A stretch of DNA of 64,000 nt from DTKD01 sp964494345 (GTDB lineage: Bacteria > Armatimonadota > UBA5829): positions 186,001 to 250,000 of the forward strand of contig CAZBSI010000001.1 of NCBI GenBank assembly GCA_964494345.1, given 5' to 3'. The number at the start of each line of letters is the position of its first letter. Position 1 is the stretch's first letter. The position numbers and the translations under genes are program-made. The notes under the pieces are model-generated. The model saw only the letters and a list, made by a program, of their open reading frames with translations. It was not told the DNA's origin and did no database searches. Below are positions 34,384 to 43,133 of this stretch, one piece after another.

Positions 34384-36096
34384 ATGCGATTAGACGGCAC
34401 ATTCAGCCTACAGCAGGAGCAGCTTACCGCCGAAAGGCAGCAGGCGCTAATCCGTTTACTGTTAACCCTTGTCACCGCCGTCGTGCTTCTAAAATTCTAC
34501 TCCGGCCAGGCTGTGCCAGGCTACGAAGACCGATTAACCCAGCCAAACAGCACGGCCGAGCCGGAAGCTATACTTTCGCTTCAGCTCGCTGTCATCCTTA
34601 TCACTCTGTTTGTTAGCTACAGCGTTGGGATGTGGGTGGCGGTGCGATTCTTTCCCAACGCGTTTCGCATCACGATTATGCTCAGCAGTATAATTGAGGT
34701 TGTGCTGATAACCTACCTTCTGGCAGTCACCGGCTGGACTGGGATCCCGTTCTATCTTTGGTATATATTTTATGTTGTCAGTGTGGCTACGCGATATGGC
34801 TGGTTAAGGAGCATACTGGCTTTGGGGGCCAGCGTCGTCTCGTTTGTCATGGTGGCAGGGGTGATGCAGAATAGCGCATCCGATGTGGTCCCGGCGCTGG
34901 GGTTTATGGGGTTTTTGCTGGTGCTGGCATTGATGTTCGGCCAAATCAGCGAAAAGCAGCTAAACTATCGAGCCAGCCTGGTCGTGGTCAACGAGTTCAG
35001 AGCCGAGCTTGCGGGGTTGGCCAACTCACGAGACATTATAGATCATCTCATAAAACGAGCGACGCAACTGCTGAACGTGGAGCAGGCGTTTTTCTTGCCT
35101 GCGAAGAGGGGGGCTGACGGTTCCGAGGGGCCGGGGCTTCGATCGGCAGGCATCAATTCCGCGCTATTGGCGACATTCCGGGAAGGCGGCGGGGATTGGA
35201 ACGTCGAAGAGATATTACGAGAGCAGCGGCCATTGGTCTCTAATCGGCTGTCTGTGCGCCATCCGCTGCCCAAAGGCGTCGCTGCTAAACTGGGGATAAG
35301 AAACCTGGTCGCTGCACCATTGATTGTTCGGGGCGCTCCGGTCGGAGTAGTCTACGCTGCAAACGGGCGCGAAAAGCGACTTAACAGTGCGGATATGCAG
35401 TTGCTGAGTCTGGTTGCGACTCAGGCGGCTCCGGTGGTCGAAAATGCCCTGCTTTGGGAACGACTTACCCAGGCCGCCACCTCAGAAGAACGCCTTCGAA
35501 TCGCACGGGATCTGCACGATAATTTCCTGCAGACGCTTGCCGCAATTAAACTGCATCTCGAAAGATGTAAGATTCTCGTAGAGAAGAACTCCGACAAAAC
35601 AAAGGACGGGATCGACAAGATTCACCAGATCGCCACCAGAGGACTCGCTGAGGTACGCTACTACCTGTCCGAACTCAGAATTATGGGCCCGGAACCGAGC
35701 CGTTTCCAGGAGGCGATGAAACGCTGCGCCGATGAAGCCGCCATACGCGGTTCGCTGGAAATCGAAGTCGATATCGACACCGCCGAGCATCGAATCCCTC
35801 CTGGAGTGGCTGTTACTGCATTTCAGATTATGCGAGAACTGCTCAATAACGTGGTTAACCACGCGAAGGCCAAAAACGTCAAGGTCTCGGTCACGGTCGA
35901 TGATGGTATGTTGAAGCTCGAAGTTGTGGATGATGGGGTGGGCTTTGAAGTGGAACCTGTGAGAAAACAAAAAGCCGCCGCCGGACACCTCGGATTAATC
36001 GGCATCGAAGAGCGCATCCGTCAGGACGATGGTTCATTTGAACTGACCAGTGAACCTGGCCAGGGGACCAAGGCCGTGGCGTTAATAGAATTATAA
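34384..36096 (+). CDS. NarL-type sensor histidine kinase with membrane and GAF domains
   Basis: A 570-residue kinase. Four or five transmembrane helices (about residues 23-185) form a membrane sensor, followed by a short coiled region, a GAF domain (about 205-350) and a HisKA_3 dimerisation helix with the phospho-acceptor H378 in RIARDLHDNFLQ. The ATPase domain has RELLNNVVNHAKA (N-box), VDDGVGF (G1) and GHLGLIGIEERI (G2-like). It is the cognate partner of the upstream response regulator, 4 bases apart. The membrane segment resembles no named sensor I can identify; the signal is unknown. Confidence 0.92.
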   Translation: MRLDGTFSLQQEQLTAERQQALIRLLLTLVTAVVLLKFYSGQAVPGYEDRLTQPNSTAEPEAILSLQLAVILITLFVSYSVGMWVAVRFFPNAFRITIMLSSIIEVVLITYLLAVTGWTGIPFYLWYIFYVVSVATRYGWLRSILALGASVVSFVMVAGVMQNSASDVVPALGFMGFLLVLALMFGQISEKQLNYRASLVVVNEFRAELAGLANSRDIIDHLIKRATQLLNVEQAFFLPAKRGADGSEGPGLRSAGINSALLATFREGGGDWNVEEILREQRPLVSNRLSVRHPLPKGVAAKLGIRNLVAAPLIVRGAPVGVVYAANGREKRLNSADMQLLSLVATQAAPVVENALLWERLTQAATSEERLRIARDLHDNFLQTLAAIKLHLERCKILVEKNSDKTKDGIDKIHQIATRGLAEVRYYLSELRIMGPEPSRFQEAMKRCADEAAIRGSLEIEVDIDTAEHRIPPGVAVTAFQIMRELLNNVVNHAKAKNVKVSVTVDDGMLKLEVVDDGVGFEVEPVRKQKAAAGHLGLIGIEERIRQDDGSFELTSEPGQGTKAVALIEL

Positions 36097-36181
36097 CCTC
36101 TGTTTCGCTATAAAATGTGACTTTATAACCTCCATGCCTGGTGCCTTCAGTTACGATTCTGACAAATATTCTGCAAAGCCC

Positions 36182-36210
36182 TTGACCGCTGGAGCAGATT
36201 GTGATATATT
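36182..36210 (+). promoter_or_regulatory. Sigma-70-type promoter of yebC
   Basis: TTGACC (36182-36187), a 17-base spacer and TATATT (36205-36210). The leader to the yebC ATG would be about 147 bases; I see no gene in the rest of the 268-base gap. Confidence 0.65.
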
Positions 36211-36364
36211 CCGATATAGGGTAAGAAGGCCTGTTCGGGGATAAAGATGTATGTCTCTACTCTCATTCCCCTGGTCAAGCCCACAGCGGTCGCCTGCCGT
36301 CGCCACATGAGGTGTCGATGCTACGGCGGATCGTTTTGTTCGTTTACTTCGAGGAGAGTTACAG

Positions 36365-37117
36365 ATGGCAGGGCATTCCAAATGGCACAATATCCGTTTG
36401 CGCAAGGGCAAACAGGACGCCGTAAGGAGCAAGCTGTTTACAAAAATTGCACGCGAGATCATCGTGGCGGCAAAAGAAGGTGGGGGCAATCCGGACTCCA
36501 ACCTGAGGCTTAAGCTGGCTATACAAAAAGGCCGGGAAAACAGCATGCCCGCTGATAACATCAAACGCGCGATTCAGCGCGGCTCCGGAGAAGTAGATGG
36601 AGCGAACTACGAGGAGATCGCGTATGAAGGTTACGGCCCGGCAGGAGTAGCAGTATTGGTAGCCTGCCTCACCGATAACAGAAACCGTACGGTGGCGGAG
36701 CTTCGAAACATCTTTTCCAAGTGCGGAGGCAATTTGGGGGAGAGCGGTTGTGTAGCCTGGATGTTTGATCAGGTGGGTCGTGTGGAAATATCCGCATCAA
36801 CAACCGACGAAGATTCCGTGATGATGGCGACTATGGATGCGGGCGCCGAAGACATTCGAGCGGAAGATGATACCATTGAGGTCATTTGCCAGCCAAACGA
36901 CTTGGCAAACGTCCGAGATGCGCTCACGGAGGCGGGAATAGAGTTTACCAGCGCCGAAGTGACCATGCTTCCAAAAAGCACCGTAAAAATCGAGGATAGC
37001 AAGGAAGCGAGCCAGATTCTGAGACTGCTGGACGCATTAGACGAGAATGACGACGTTCAGCAAGCCTATGCAAACTTTGATATCCCCGACGAGTTAATGC
37101 AGGAAGCCGCGGCCTGA
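36365..37117 (+). CDS. yebC: YebC/TACO1-family protein
   Basis: A 250-residue YebC-family protein. MAGHSKWHNIRLRKGKQD at the N-terminus, the AAKEGGGNPDSNLRL segment and the GYGPAGVAVLV motif are diagnostic. Family members were described as transcription regulators and more recently as translation factors that relieve stalling at proline stretches (TACO1 in mitochondria). AGGAGAG lies just upstream of the ATG. In many bacteria yebC precedes the ruvCAB genes; here that is not so, and a small zinc-ribbon gene follows after 79 bases. Confidence 0.95.
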   Translation: MAGHSKWHNIRLRKGKQDAVRSKLFTKIAREIIVAAKEGGGNPDSNLRLKLAIQKGRENSMPADNIKRAIQRGSGEVDGANYEEIAYEGYGPAGVAVLVACLTDNRNRTVAELRNIFSKCGGNLGESGCVAWMFDQVGRVEISASTTDEDSVMMATMDAGAEDIRAEDDTIEVICQPNDLANVRDALTEAGIEFTSAEVTMLPKSTVKIEDSKEASQILRLLDALDENDDVQQAYANFDIPDELMQEAAA

Positions 37118-37196
37118 TCGGTCGCAATGCATGACTCTCGCCAAAAGGGCCGCTCGGCAGCGTCGGCGGTTTCGGGAAGCGGACGGTGAATGAGAA

Positions 37197-37415
37197 ATGA
37201 TAAGAATCAGAGTGGATTGGCACGCCAAATGCCCAAAATGCCACACTCAACTCGCTGTGGATTATTTCGACGAGTCATCTAAGTGTGCGACTTGCCCATG
37301 GTGTGGGCACGTATGCCAGATAGACAAAGGCCCGGAGCAGGCCGAAGTCAAAAAATTCATAGACAAGGCAATCAAGCGAATAGAAAACCAGGCAAACGAA
37401 GAATCAGTGGTGTGA
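37197..37415 (+). CDS. Small double zinc-ribbon-like protein
   Basis: A 72-residue protein with two CxxC knuckles, CPKC at residues 12-15 and CATCPWC at 30-36, spaced like a zinc ribbon, followed by a charged helical tail (VKKFIDKAIKRIENQ). It is probably a genuine small gene because the cysteine pattern is ordered and the codon use resembles the neighbours. The ribosome site is weak (GGACGG about 8 bases upstream). I do not recognise the family; zinc-ribbon proteins of this size commonly bind nucleic acid or act as small adaptors. It converges on the PP2C gene with a 10-base gap. Confidence 0.6.
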   Translation: MIRIRVDWHAKCPKCHTQLAVDYFDESSKCATCPWCGHVCQIDKGPEQAEVKKFIDKAIKRIENQANEESVV

Positions 37416-37425
37416 TCGGCACACC

Positions 37426-38610
37426 TTATTCTACTCTTCGCCTTAACACCAGTATCGCCACGTCGTCTGCAAACCTGCCACAACCGAAACGCCTGGCCTC
37501 TTTCAGCAGTCTCTGAATTATTGCGTCCGGCGGTGCGCCGCGCATGGCGCGAACCGTCTCGGTCAATCGCTCTTCACCATACATCCCTTCGGGGCCGTGA
37601 GCCTCTATTAGACCATCCGTATACGCTACAAACGTCTCTCCGGGCTGCAGCACGATCTCCTGAGGCTCATAGACAGCGCCATAAAAAATGGATAAAGCCA
37701 TACCGTGTTCTATGGGCCGTTCGCCACTACAGCGAACGGGTGGGGGATGACCGGCGTTTACTATCTGTAAACGTCCATCTCCCTTATAGGACAATGCAAG
37801 CGCCGTGGCGAAATGCCCAGCTCGCAGGTCGTTATAAACAACGTCGTTGAGCCGTTCCATCGCTATTGAAATATCCGGGTGCTCGCGCATAAACCCTCTG
37901 AACAGCATTCTCAAAGACAGCGATTCGGCGACAGCTTCAACTCCGTGGCCGGATAGATCACCTATCACAAACACATCGGCCTTCGACTCCAATTGGAAAT
38001 AGTCCAGAAAATCCCCGCCGAGCTGTGCTTTAGTCTGGGCCGAGATATATGCGTGAGCCACTTCGAGATCTGCTATTTGATCGGGGATGTCCGCCAGCAG
38101 GTTATCTTGCACCGTTCGACCGACTTCCACGCTCTCCACCAACTCCTTGCGATAGGCCTCGAAATAGGCGTTGGAGATCGCAGCCAGAGCCACGTGCAGA
38201 AACTCGTCGATAGCCACCAGCCAATCACCAGGCTGATCCGGGGTAGGATCGAGCAGGAACTGAAGATAAGTCTCCTCGAAAAAATGCACGCTGATAATTA
38301 GCGCATCGAACGGAAATTGCTGCTCTGCCAGTTGGCCGCCGATTCTTTCAAGCTCATCGACGCAGTCTTCCAATTCACCGCTGTTCATTGCAGACAACAC
38401 CGCCCGAACTATGTTTCCGAAGACCTGTGTCAGCGAATCTCTGTTAAATCCGGGCGGCTGCCAGGTATCGCACTGAATATCCACCCAACCGTCGATGATC
38501 GCCTGTTCGTAAGGCGAGAGTCGCTCGGCGATTTGTCGCATTGTGCCTTTTGCCGACTGAGAAAACTCAATCAGGCGATGACCTGCAAAGCGCTTTTGTT
38601 GGCCTTTCAT
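37426..38610 (-). CDS. PP2C (RsbU/SpoIIE-type) phosphatase with N-terminal helical domain
   Basis: A 394-residue protein. The C-terminal half (about 180-394) is a SpoIIE-type PP2C domain with the metal motifs QLGGDFLD, GDLSGHG and VAYTDGLIE. The N-terminal part (about 15-160) is all-helical and resembles the RsbU N-terminal or RsbRD-type sensor region, with no PAS or GAF domain. I use the ATG at 38610, which has AGGGAG upstream; the longer frame to 38808 would overlap nifS on the other strand. The natural substrate is a phosphorylated STAS protein; the nearest STAS gene, at 41785, lacks the usual phosphorylation serine. Confidence 0.85.
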   Translation of the reverse strand: MKGQQKRFAGHRLIEFSQSAKGTMRQIAERLSPYEQAIIDGWVDIQCDTWQPPGFNRDSLTQVFGNIVRAVLSAMNSGELEDCVDELERIGGQLAEQQFPFDALIISVHFFEETYLQFLLDPTPDQPGDWLVAIDEFLHVALAAISNAYFEAYRKELVESVEVGRTVQDNLLADIPDQIADLEVAHAYISAQTKAQLGGDFLDYFQLESKADVFVIGDLSGHGVEAVAESLSLRMLFRGFMREHPDISIAMERLNDVVYNDLRAGHFATALALSYKGDGRLQIVNAGHPPPVRCSGERPIEHGMALSIFYGAVYEPQEIVLQPGETFVAYTDGLIEAHGPEGMYGEERLTETVRAMRGAPPDAIIQRLLKEARRFGCGRFADDVAILVLRRRVE

Positions 38611-38688
38611 AATGCGATGCTCCCTGGCAAATAAGCTCCTATTGCATACCTTAACGTTTCGTACATCATTTTCCTCTAATTGCCGAAC

Positions 38689-38717
38689 TTGACAAGCTAA
38701 CTGCGCAAGTGGACAAT
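38689..38717 (+). promoter_or_regulatory. Probable promoter of nifS
   Basis: TTGACA (38689-38694), a 17-base spacer and GACAAT (38712-38717). The -35 is perfect and the -10 matches 4 of 6. It lies 57 bases before the nifS ATG, which has its own AGGAGG. Confidence 0.5.
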
Positions 38718-38773
38718 ATATTCGTAGAAGAACAGAGGGCGCAGCAATGCGTTCTCCAGGAGGATAACACCGT

Positions 38774-39937
38774 ATGAGTGATCTTACATATCTCGACCAC
38801 GCAGCCACTACGCCGCTTGATGAAGAGGTGCTGGCGGCTATGCTTCCGTATATGAAGCAAGATTACGGCAGCGCCACCACACTATATTCAATCGGGCGCG
38901 CGGCTGGGCAGGCCGTAGAGGATGCCAGGGAGAAAGTCGCCGTGCTGATCGGCGCTCAACCAAACGAGGTCTTTTTCACCAGTGGCGGCACGGAGTCCGA
39001 CAACTGGGCGGTCTTCGGGGTAGCCTCTGCCAAAGCCAAAAAAGGCAATCATATAATCACCAGCAAAATCGAACATCACGCCATCCTCGAACCGGTGCAT
39101 CTTCTCGAAAAACGCGGAGCCGCGGCCACATATCTCGAAGTGGACGCCAACGGCCTGGTCAGTCTTGATGAACTTCAGGCAGCTATAACGGACGAAACCG
39201 TTCTAATTACAATAATGCACGCCAACAACGAGATCGGCACTATCCAACCGCTGGAAGAGATCGGACGCATCGCTCGCGAGAAGCACATCCACTTCCATAC
39301 GGACACTGTGCAGACTGTCGGCCACATCCCCGTCGATGTCAACGCCGTCGGCTGTGACTCTCTGGCGCTTTCCGCGCATAAGCTCTATGGGCCGAAGGGC
39401 ATTGGGGCAATGTATATTCGCAAGGGGGCACGAATCGACAGGTTTATGTATGGCGGAGGCCAGGAGTCCAATCGACGCGCAGGAACCCACAATGTGGCAG
39501 GAATCGTCGGTTTAGGCAAAGCTGCCGAGCTTGCAAAGGCCCGAATGGCTGATGAAGCAGCAGCGACTATTAAGCTCCGGGATGCCTTGATCGAAGGCAT
39601 AGAATCCCGAATTAGGGATGTAAAGTTGAATGGCGATCGCGTCAAACGCCTGCCCAACAACGTCAACTTCTCATTTGACGGCATTGAGGGCGAGTCGATG
39701 ATTCTGCTGATGGATATGAACGGAATCTGCGTCTCTTCGGGGTCAGCCTGCACATCAGGTTCTTTGGACCCGTCACATGTGCTGATGGCGTTGGGCATGA
39801 AGCACGAACAGGCGCATGGTTCGCTGCGAATGACGTTAGGCAACGATAACACAATGGCTCAAATAGAGAAGGTTCTGGACACCTTGCCGGGCATCGTCGA
39901 GCGACTGCGTGAGATGTCACCGATTTACAATCAATAA
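38774..39937 (+). CDS. nifS: Cysteine desulfurase, NifS/IscS family
   Basis: A 387-residue PLP enzyme that takes sulfur from cysteine for iron-sulfur cluster or tRNA thiolation. It starts YLDHAATTPLDEEVL and has the pyridoxal lysine K203 in SAHKLYGPKG and the persulfide-forming C326 in SSGSACTSGSLDPSHVL, a long loop typical of group I enzymes. The AGGAGG ribosome site is 10 bases before the ATG. No IscU/NifU scaffold or IscR regulator is adjacent. With the many Fe-S proteins in this window, a general cluster-assembly role is likely. A strong hairpin follows the stop. Confidence 0.96.
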   Translation: MSDLTYLDHAATTPLDEEVLAAMLPYMKQDYGSATTLYSIGRAAGQAVEDAREKVAVLIGAQPNEVFFTSGGTESDNWAVFGVASAKAKKGNHIITSKIEHHAILEPVHLLEKRGAAATYLEVDANGLVSLDELQAAITDETVLITIMHANNEIGTIQPLEEIGRIAREKHIHFHTDTVQTVGHIPVDVNAVGCDSLALSAHKLYGPKGIGAMYIRKGARIDRFMYGGGQESNRRAGTHNVAGIVGLGKAAELAKARMADEAAATIKLRDALIEGIESRIRDVKLNGDRVKRLPNNVNFSFDGIEGESMILLMDMNGICVSSGSACTSGSLDPSHVLMALGMKHEQAHGSLRMTLGNDNTMAQIEKVLDTLPGIVERLREMSPIYNQ

Positions 39938-39947
39938 TCAAAAGTAA

Positions 39948-39979
39948 CGATCGCCGGCGCTGTGTTGCGCCGGCGATCG
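39948..39979. terminator. Bidirectional terminator between nifS and the redoxin gene
   Basis: A perfect 13-base-pair stem (CGATCGCCGGCGC with GCGCCGGCGATCG) and a 6-base loop separate the convergent genes. The minus-strand continuation (TTACTTTTGATT) is T-rich; the plus-strand side has TTATTTT nearby. Confidence 0.8.
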
Positions 39980-39990
39980 CCATCAATGCC

Positions 39991-40494
39991 TTATTTTAAG
40001 GATTTATCTATCGCTGATCTAACGGATTCATAGGCCGATTTCGTATAAGTCTGCCGTGCGATGGCTTGAATCAGCCCGTTTTTGTCTATTACTACAACAG
40101 TCGGCGTCTTGCCCGATACCCCATAAGCCTGCGCGGTCTTTCCAGAGAAATCCAGCATCATAGGGTCTTTGGTCTCTTTTCTAATCCTCGACTTGGCTAT
40201 TCCCCGGCCGATTGATGGCACGGATTTCAGGTCCAGCATACCTAAAATGGTCACTTTATCGGCGTATTGCGCCTTTAACGTGTCCACCCACGGCCCCATT
40301 AATCGCCCGGAATCAGTCGTGGCGACCACCAGAACCACCACTCGTTCTTTAAGCTCAGGCAGCTTCCAGGTCTTGCCAAACTGATCTTTCATATCGAAAG
40401 CAGGAGCGCGTTCTCCTGCTTCAATGGACTGCTGTGCCCATGCGGCCGTAGCAAATATGACAGCCAACGCGGCACAGGTAACTAAAAATCGCAT
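39991..40494 (-). CDS. Secreted redoxin-fold protein lacking catalytic cysteines
   Basis: A 167-residue protein with a signal peptide (MRFLVTCAALAVIFATAAWAQ). The mature part has a thioredoxin/redoxin-like outline: APAFDMKDQFGKTWKLPELKERVVVLVVA, then GVSGKTPTVVVIDKNG near the C-terminus with a cis-Pro-like TP. At the position where peroxiredoxins or TlpA carry CxxC it reads TTDSGRL, and no cysteine remains after the signal peptide. It therefore cannot be a thiol-disulfide enzyme and probably acts as a binding or structural protein, comparable with YtfJ-like members. It is followed by a strong terminator and has no obvious operon partner. Confidence 0.7.
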   Translation of the reverse strand: MRFLVTCAALAVIFATAAWAQQSIEAGERAPAFDMKDQFGKTWKLPELKERVVVLVVATTDSGRLMGPWVDTLKAQYADKVTILGMLDLKSVPSIGRGIAKSRIRKETKDPMMLDFSGKTAQAYGVSGKTPTVVVIDKNGLIQAIARQTYTKSAYESVRSAIDKSLK

Positions 40495-40597
40495 AAAAGA
40501 GACCTCCGGATCAGGTTATTCTCATATATACATACGCGTCGATTTGCTAATTGTTACCCATCTCCCGCTTAAAAACTGCATAGGTTGTTTAATGATC

Positions 40598-41551
40598 CTA
40601 ATCCTTCAGAGGTGCGATCAATGCCTCCCCGCTGCCGCACGTATCAATTGTGTAGCCGTCATTTGCAGCCGGAACCAGGCAAGTAAACGAATATCCCAAT
40701 TTCACGTTCCAAAGCTCATTTGGCCCGCTAATACTTAAATTTCCTTTCGTAGCAGTGACCAGATGCATGTGCTTTGCAGATTTCACCTTTATCTGCTCTC
40801 CAGTGGCCTTGATCACGCAAAAGCTTGGAAACTCCGTCAGTAGCTCAGTGGCATCAGCCTGTTCGAACACCATTCCCGCATCAAGGTTCGGCGTTGCTGG
40901 CCGCTCGGCCATAATCGCCTCACACCCTTCTTTAAGGTCGAGTTTTCCTCGACTTCGAGCGCGATTATAATCATACAGGCGATAAGTCACCTGCGATTGC
41001 TCACTGATCTCGAATGTCAGAAGCCCCGGCCCTATCGCGTGAACCATACCGGTTGGCACGTTAAAATGATCCCCAGGTTTGATCGAATCCATACACCGCA
41101 GCGAGGACAATACTGCCTGTTCAGGCGGGTCATGAGAACAAATCAAATCGCAAAACTGCTGTTTTTCCACCCCATCTGCCAGCCCGAGATACAGATAGGC
41201 ATCCTCATCGGCGTCAAGAATGTACCACATCTCATCCTTATGCACATCCGGCAGCACGGGATGATTTTGAACGGACAGCTTATCTGCCGAGTCAATCGCC
41301 TTCACAACAACAGGCACGTTGACCACTGTATCGAGCAGCGATCCCGCCAGAGGCCCGTTGGTGATCCTGGTCACGGTGCAAAGCTCTTTGTTGTCCGGCG
41401 CTGTGGGCCAGGTGCTCACATCCCACGACTCGCCGATGGGGTCAGCGGACTCAACGGCCTTGCGGCCCGGTATTTTTGCTAATCTTCCTCCTCCCCACAC
41501 TTTAGGTACGGAGATTGGCTCCAATAATAATGGATAGTTGAAACCGGCCAA
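40598..41551 (-). CDS. manA: Mannose-6-phosphate isomerase, class I
   Basis: A 317-residue zinc isomerase linking fructose-6-phosphate and mannose-6-phosphate. Motifs include KVWGGGRL and IGESWDVS near the start, the metal-binding KLSVQNHP and DEMWYILDADEDA, and VPTGMVHAIGPG. The usual QVHP motif reads QNHP but keeps the histidine. The frame opens at 41680, but I place the start at the TTG at 41551 because AAAGGAGGG is 7 bases upstream and the length becomes typical for the short type I enzyme. The pathway outcome is probably GDP-mannose or mannan metabolism, in keeping with the glycosyltransferase and glycosidase genes elsewhere. Confidence 0.92.
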   Translation of the reverse strand: MAGFNYPLLLEPISVPKVWGGGRLAKIPGRKAVESADPIGESWDVSTWPTAPDNKELCTVTRITNGPLAGSLLDTVVNVPVVVKAIDSADKLSVQNHPVLPDVHKDEMWYILDADEDAYLYLGLADGVEKQQFCDLICSHDPPEQAVLSSLRCMDSIKPGDHFNVPTGMVHAIGPGLLTFEISEQSQVTYRLYDYNRARSRGKLDLKEGCEAIMAERPATPNLDAGMVFEQADATELLTEFPSFCVIKATGEQIKVKSAKHMHLVTATKGNLSISGPNELWNVKLGYSFTCLVPAANDGYTIDTCGSGEALIAPLKD

Positions 41552-41784
41552 GTGATTCCCTCCTTTAACGGTACGTTGCCATGATGATACCCGCCTGGTC
41601 GATGATCTGCAAGGCGGAATTGGGTGATTATTCCACTCATCATCGTAAGAATCACGAATAGTTGAATTGAATTTGCCCATTTAGCGGTATACATAATTGG
41701 GAACGCCCGCGCGAGGATCATCGTCAGAAATAATGGATGTGTCGATGTGTCCGGCACTCTAGCGAGGCGGCGGAGAGAGGTGTT

Positions 41785-42165
41785 ATGCGAGAAGCAAGAA
41801 TTGCCAGCCATCGATTTGGTTATACGCTCTTCGAGGGTTCCGCGATAGTCAGACCCGAGGGAGCATGTGATGAAGACAGAACCCAGGCATTAGCGAAGTT
41901 GGTAAACTCTCCATTAATCAGTGCAAAAAACCTCATTCTTGATCTTAGTCGTGTTGGTTACGTCGAAAGCCCAGGATATAGGTGGTTGGTGCGTCAGATG
42001 CAGCAGTTGGAGTCCGACGGGAAGCGATTGGTGCTGGTCGATGTGCCGCCGTCGGTCGAGCGTGCGCTAAAATTGCTAAGACTGGATAGATATTTCCCTG
42101 TAGCCAAGGACGTAAAAGAGGCTCTGGCGGCGCTGGAGCAGTCGGAATCACCGCTGGTCAATTAA
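41785..42165 (+). CDS. STAS-domain protein without the usual phosphorylation serine
   Basis: A 126-residue single-domain STAS protein of the anti-sigma-factor antagonist type (SpoIIAA/RsbV). The central strand NLILDLSRVGYVESPG and the helix YRWLVRQMQQLESDGKRL are in the right places. In SpoIIAA the motif is DSSG, with the second Ser phosphorylated; here residues 61-64 are ESPG, so Ser is replaced by Pro at P63. The protein should not be switched by a serine kinase in the normal way. The ATG at 41785 follows GGAGAGAGG; an earlier in-frame ATG at 41737 is less likely. It stands alone, with manA divergent and a LolA-like gene convergent. Confidence 0.85.
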   Translation: MREARIASHRFGYTLFEGSAIVRPEGACDEDRTQALAKLVNSPLISAKNLILDLSRVGYVESPGYRWLVRQMQQLESDGKRLVLVDVPPSVERALKLLRLDRYFPVAKDVKEALAALEQSESPLVN

Positions 42166-42202
42166 CCCGCAGGCGATTCCGACCCATCGCATCTCCGCTT
42201 AT

Positions 42203-42949
42203 TTACCGCTGAGTAAGAGAAAAAACCGAGTCTGCCAGGCCGGTGTTTACCTGTATATTTTTGTAAGCCACGGTTCCAAGGTTGTCCCCGTCGGGGTCAT
42301 ACATCGTCGAAGTCGTTGCAATTGGCAGTTTTCCTGCCAGATTCTGGAAATCTGTGTAGATGTACCGCACCCGCATCTCACCGCTGCCCCTGTATTTCTC
42401 GCGCTTCGATAGCCGAAGGCTGTTGGTGTTCAGCCACACTTTGTCGTGACGCTTATCCTTGTCGCCGAACTTAGGAGTCAACTTGAGCAGAGCCACCCCG
42501 TTCTTGTCCGTTGATACAACCGTCACGTTGTTGTCTGTCCACAGACTGCTGGAGACAAAGCCGAAGTCCAGGGTATCCAGTCTCTTGCCCGGTTTATTCT
42601 TCACATCCTCAGTCTTTCGAATCATAGAGGCCAGAACGAGCTTTTTATAGCCATTTTGAATAAACGAGGCCTTAATGCCCTGTGCATATCCGTCCATGCG
42701 CAGCTTATCGGTTTTTTTATAGGAGATAACGCCCTTCTGCAGCTTCAGGATTTCGGAGTAGCCCTCGCCCATATCCGAGACATTTCCTTTGTTAGCCGAG
42801 GTTATAACCATCTCAGCCTTGAAGTCTTTAAGCCCGGCTTCAGCGGTCTTTACCTTTGACAGCAACTGGGCAGAAGTGATAGCCACGGCGGCATTGGACA
42901 CCATGGCCACACACAACACGATCATTGCAAAAAAACCAAGTCGTTTCAT
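42203..42949 (-). CDS. LolA-like outer-membrane lipoprotein-sorting protein
   Basis: A 248-residue exported protein with a signal peptide ending near SNAAVA. The mature part is rich in beta strands and follows the LolA/LolB-like pattern of lipid-binding half-barrels: VKTAEAGLKDFKAEMVIT at the start, then KLRMDGY, NGVALLKLTPK and KVWLNTNSLRLSKRE, and MRVRYIYTDFQ. Such proteins shuttle lipids or lipoproteins across the periplasm. The assignment is by pattern, not by a diagnostic residue. It suggests that the organism has an outer membrane. Confidence 0.65.
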   Translation of the reverse strand: MKRLGFFAMIVLCVAMVSNAAVAITSAQLLSKVKTAEAGLKDFKAEMVITSANKGNVSDMGEGYSEILKLQKGVISYKKTDKLRMDGYAQGIKASFIQNGYKKLVLASMIRKTEDVKNKPGKRLDTLDFGFVSSSLWTDNNVTVVSTDKNGVALLKLTPKFGDKDKRHDKVWLNTNSLRLSKREKYRGSGEMRVRYIYTDFQNLAGKLPIATTSTMYDPDGDNLGTVAYKNIQVNTGLADSVFSLTQR

Positions 42950-43133
42950 ATCTGTCCTTTCAACGCTTGATATAATATTCTATAGTCATTAGACGGAGCA
43001 AAAACGCGAATCTGCTCGATACACTATTTTATCACGATCGAAATCCAGAATAACCCCCTTTGGAGTTGCAAATATTCGCTCACAAGTGTGTTCGTTCGGC
43101 ACAGCAGGGGTACAATAGACGTAGAGGTGCTTT

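Noticed and set aside
38611..38808. Longer N-terminus for the PP2C phosphatase
   Set aside because: It would overlap the nifS start on the opposite strand, and a good ribosome site precedes the ATG at 38610.
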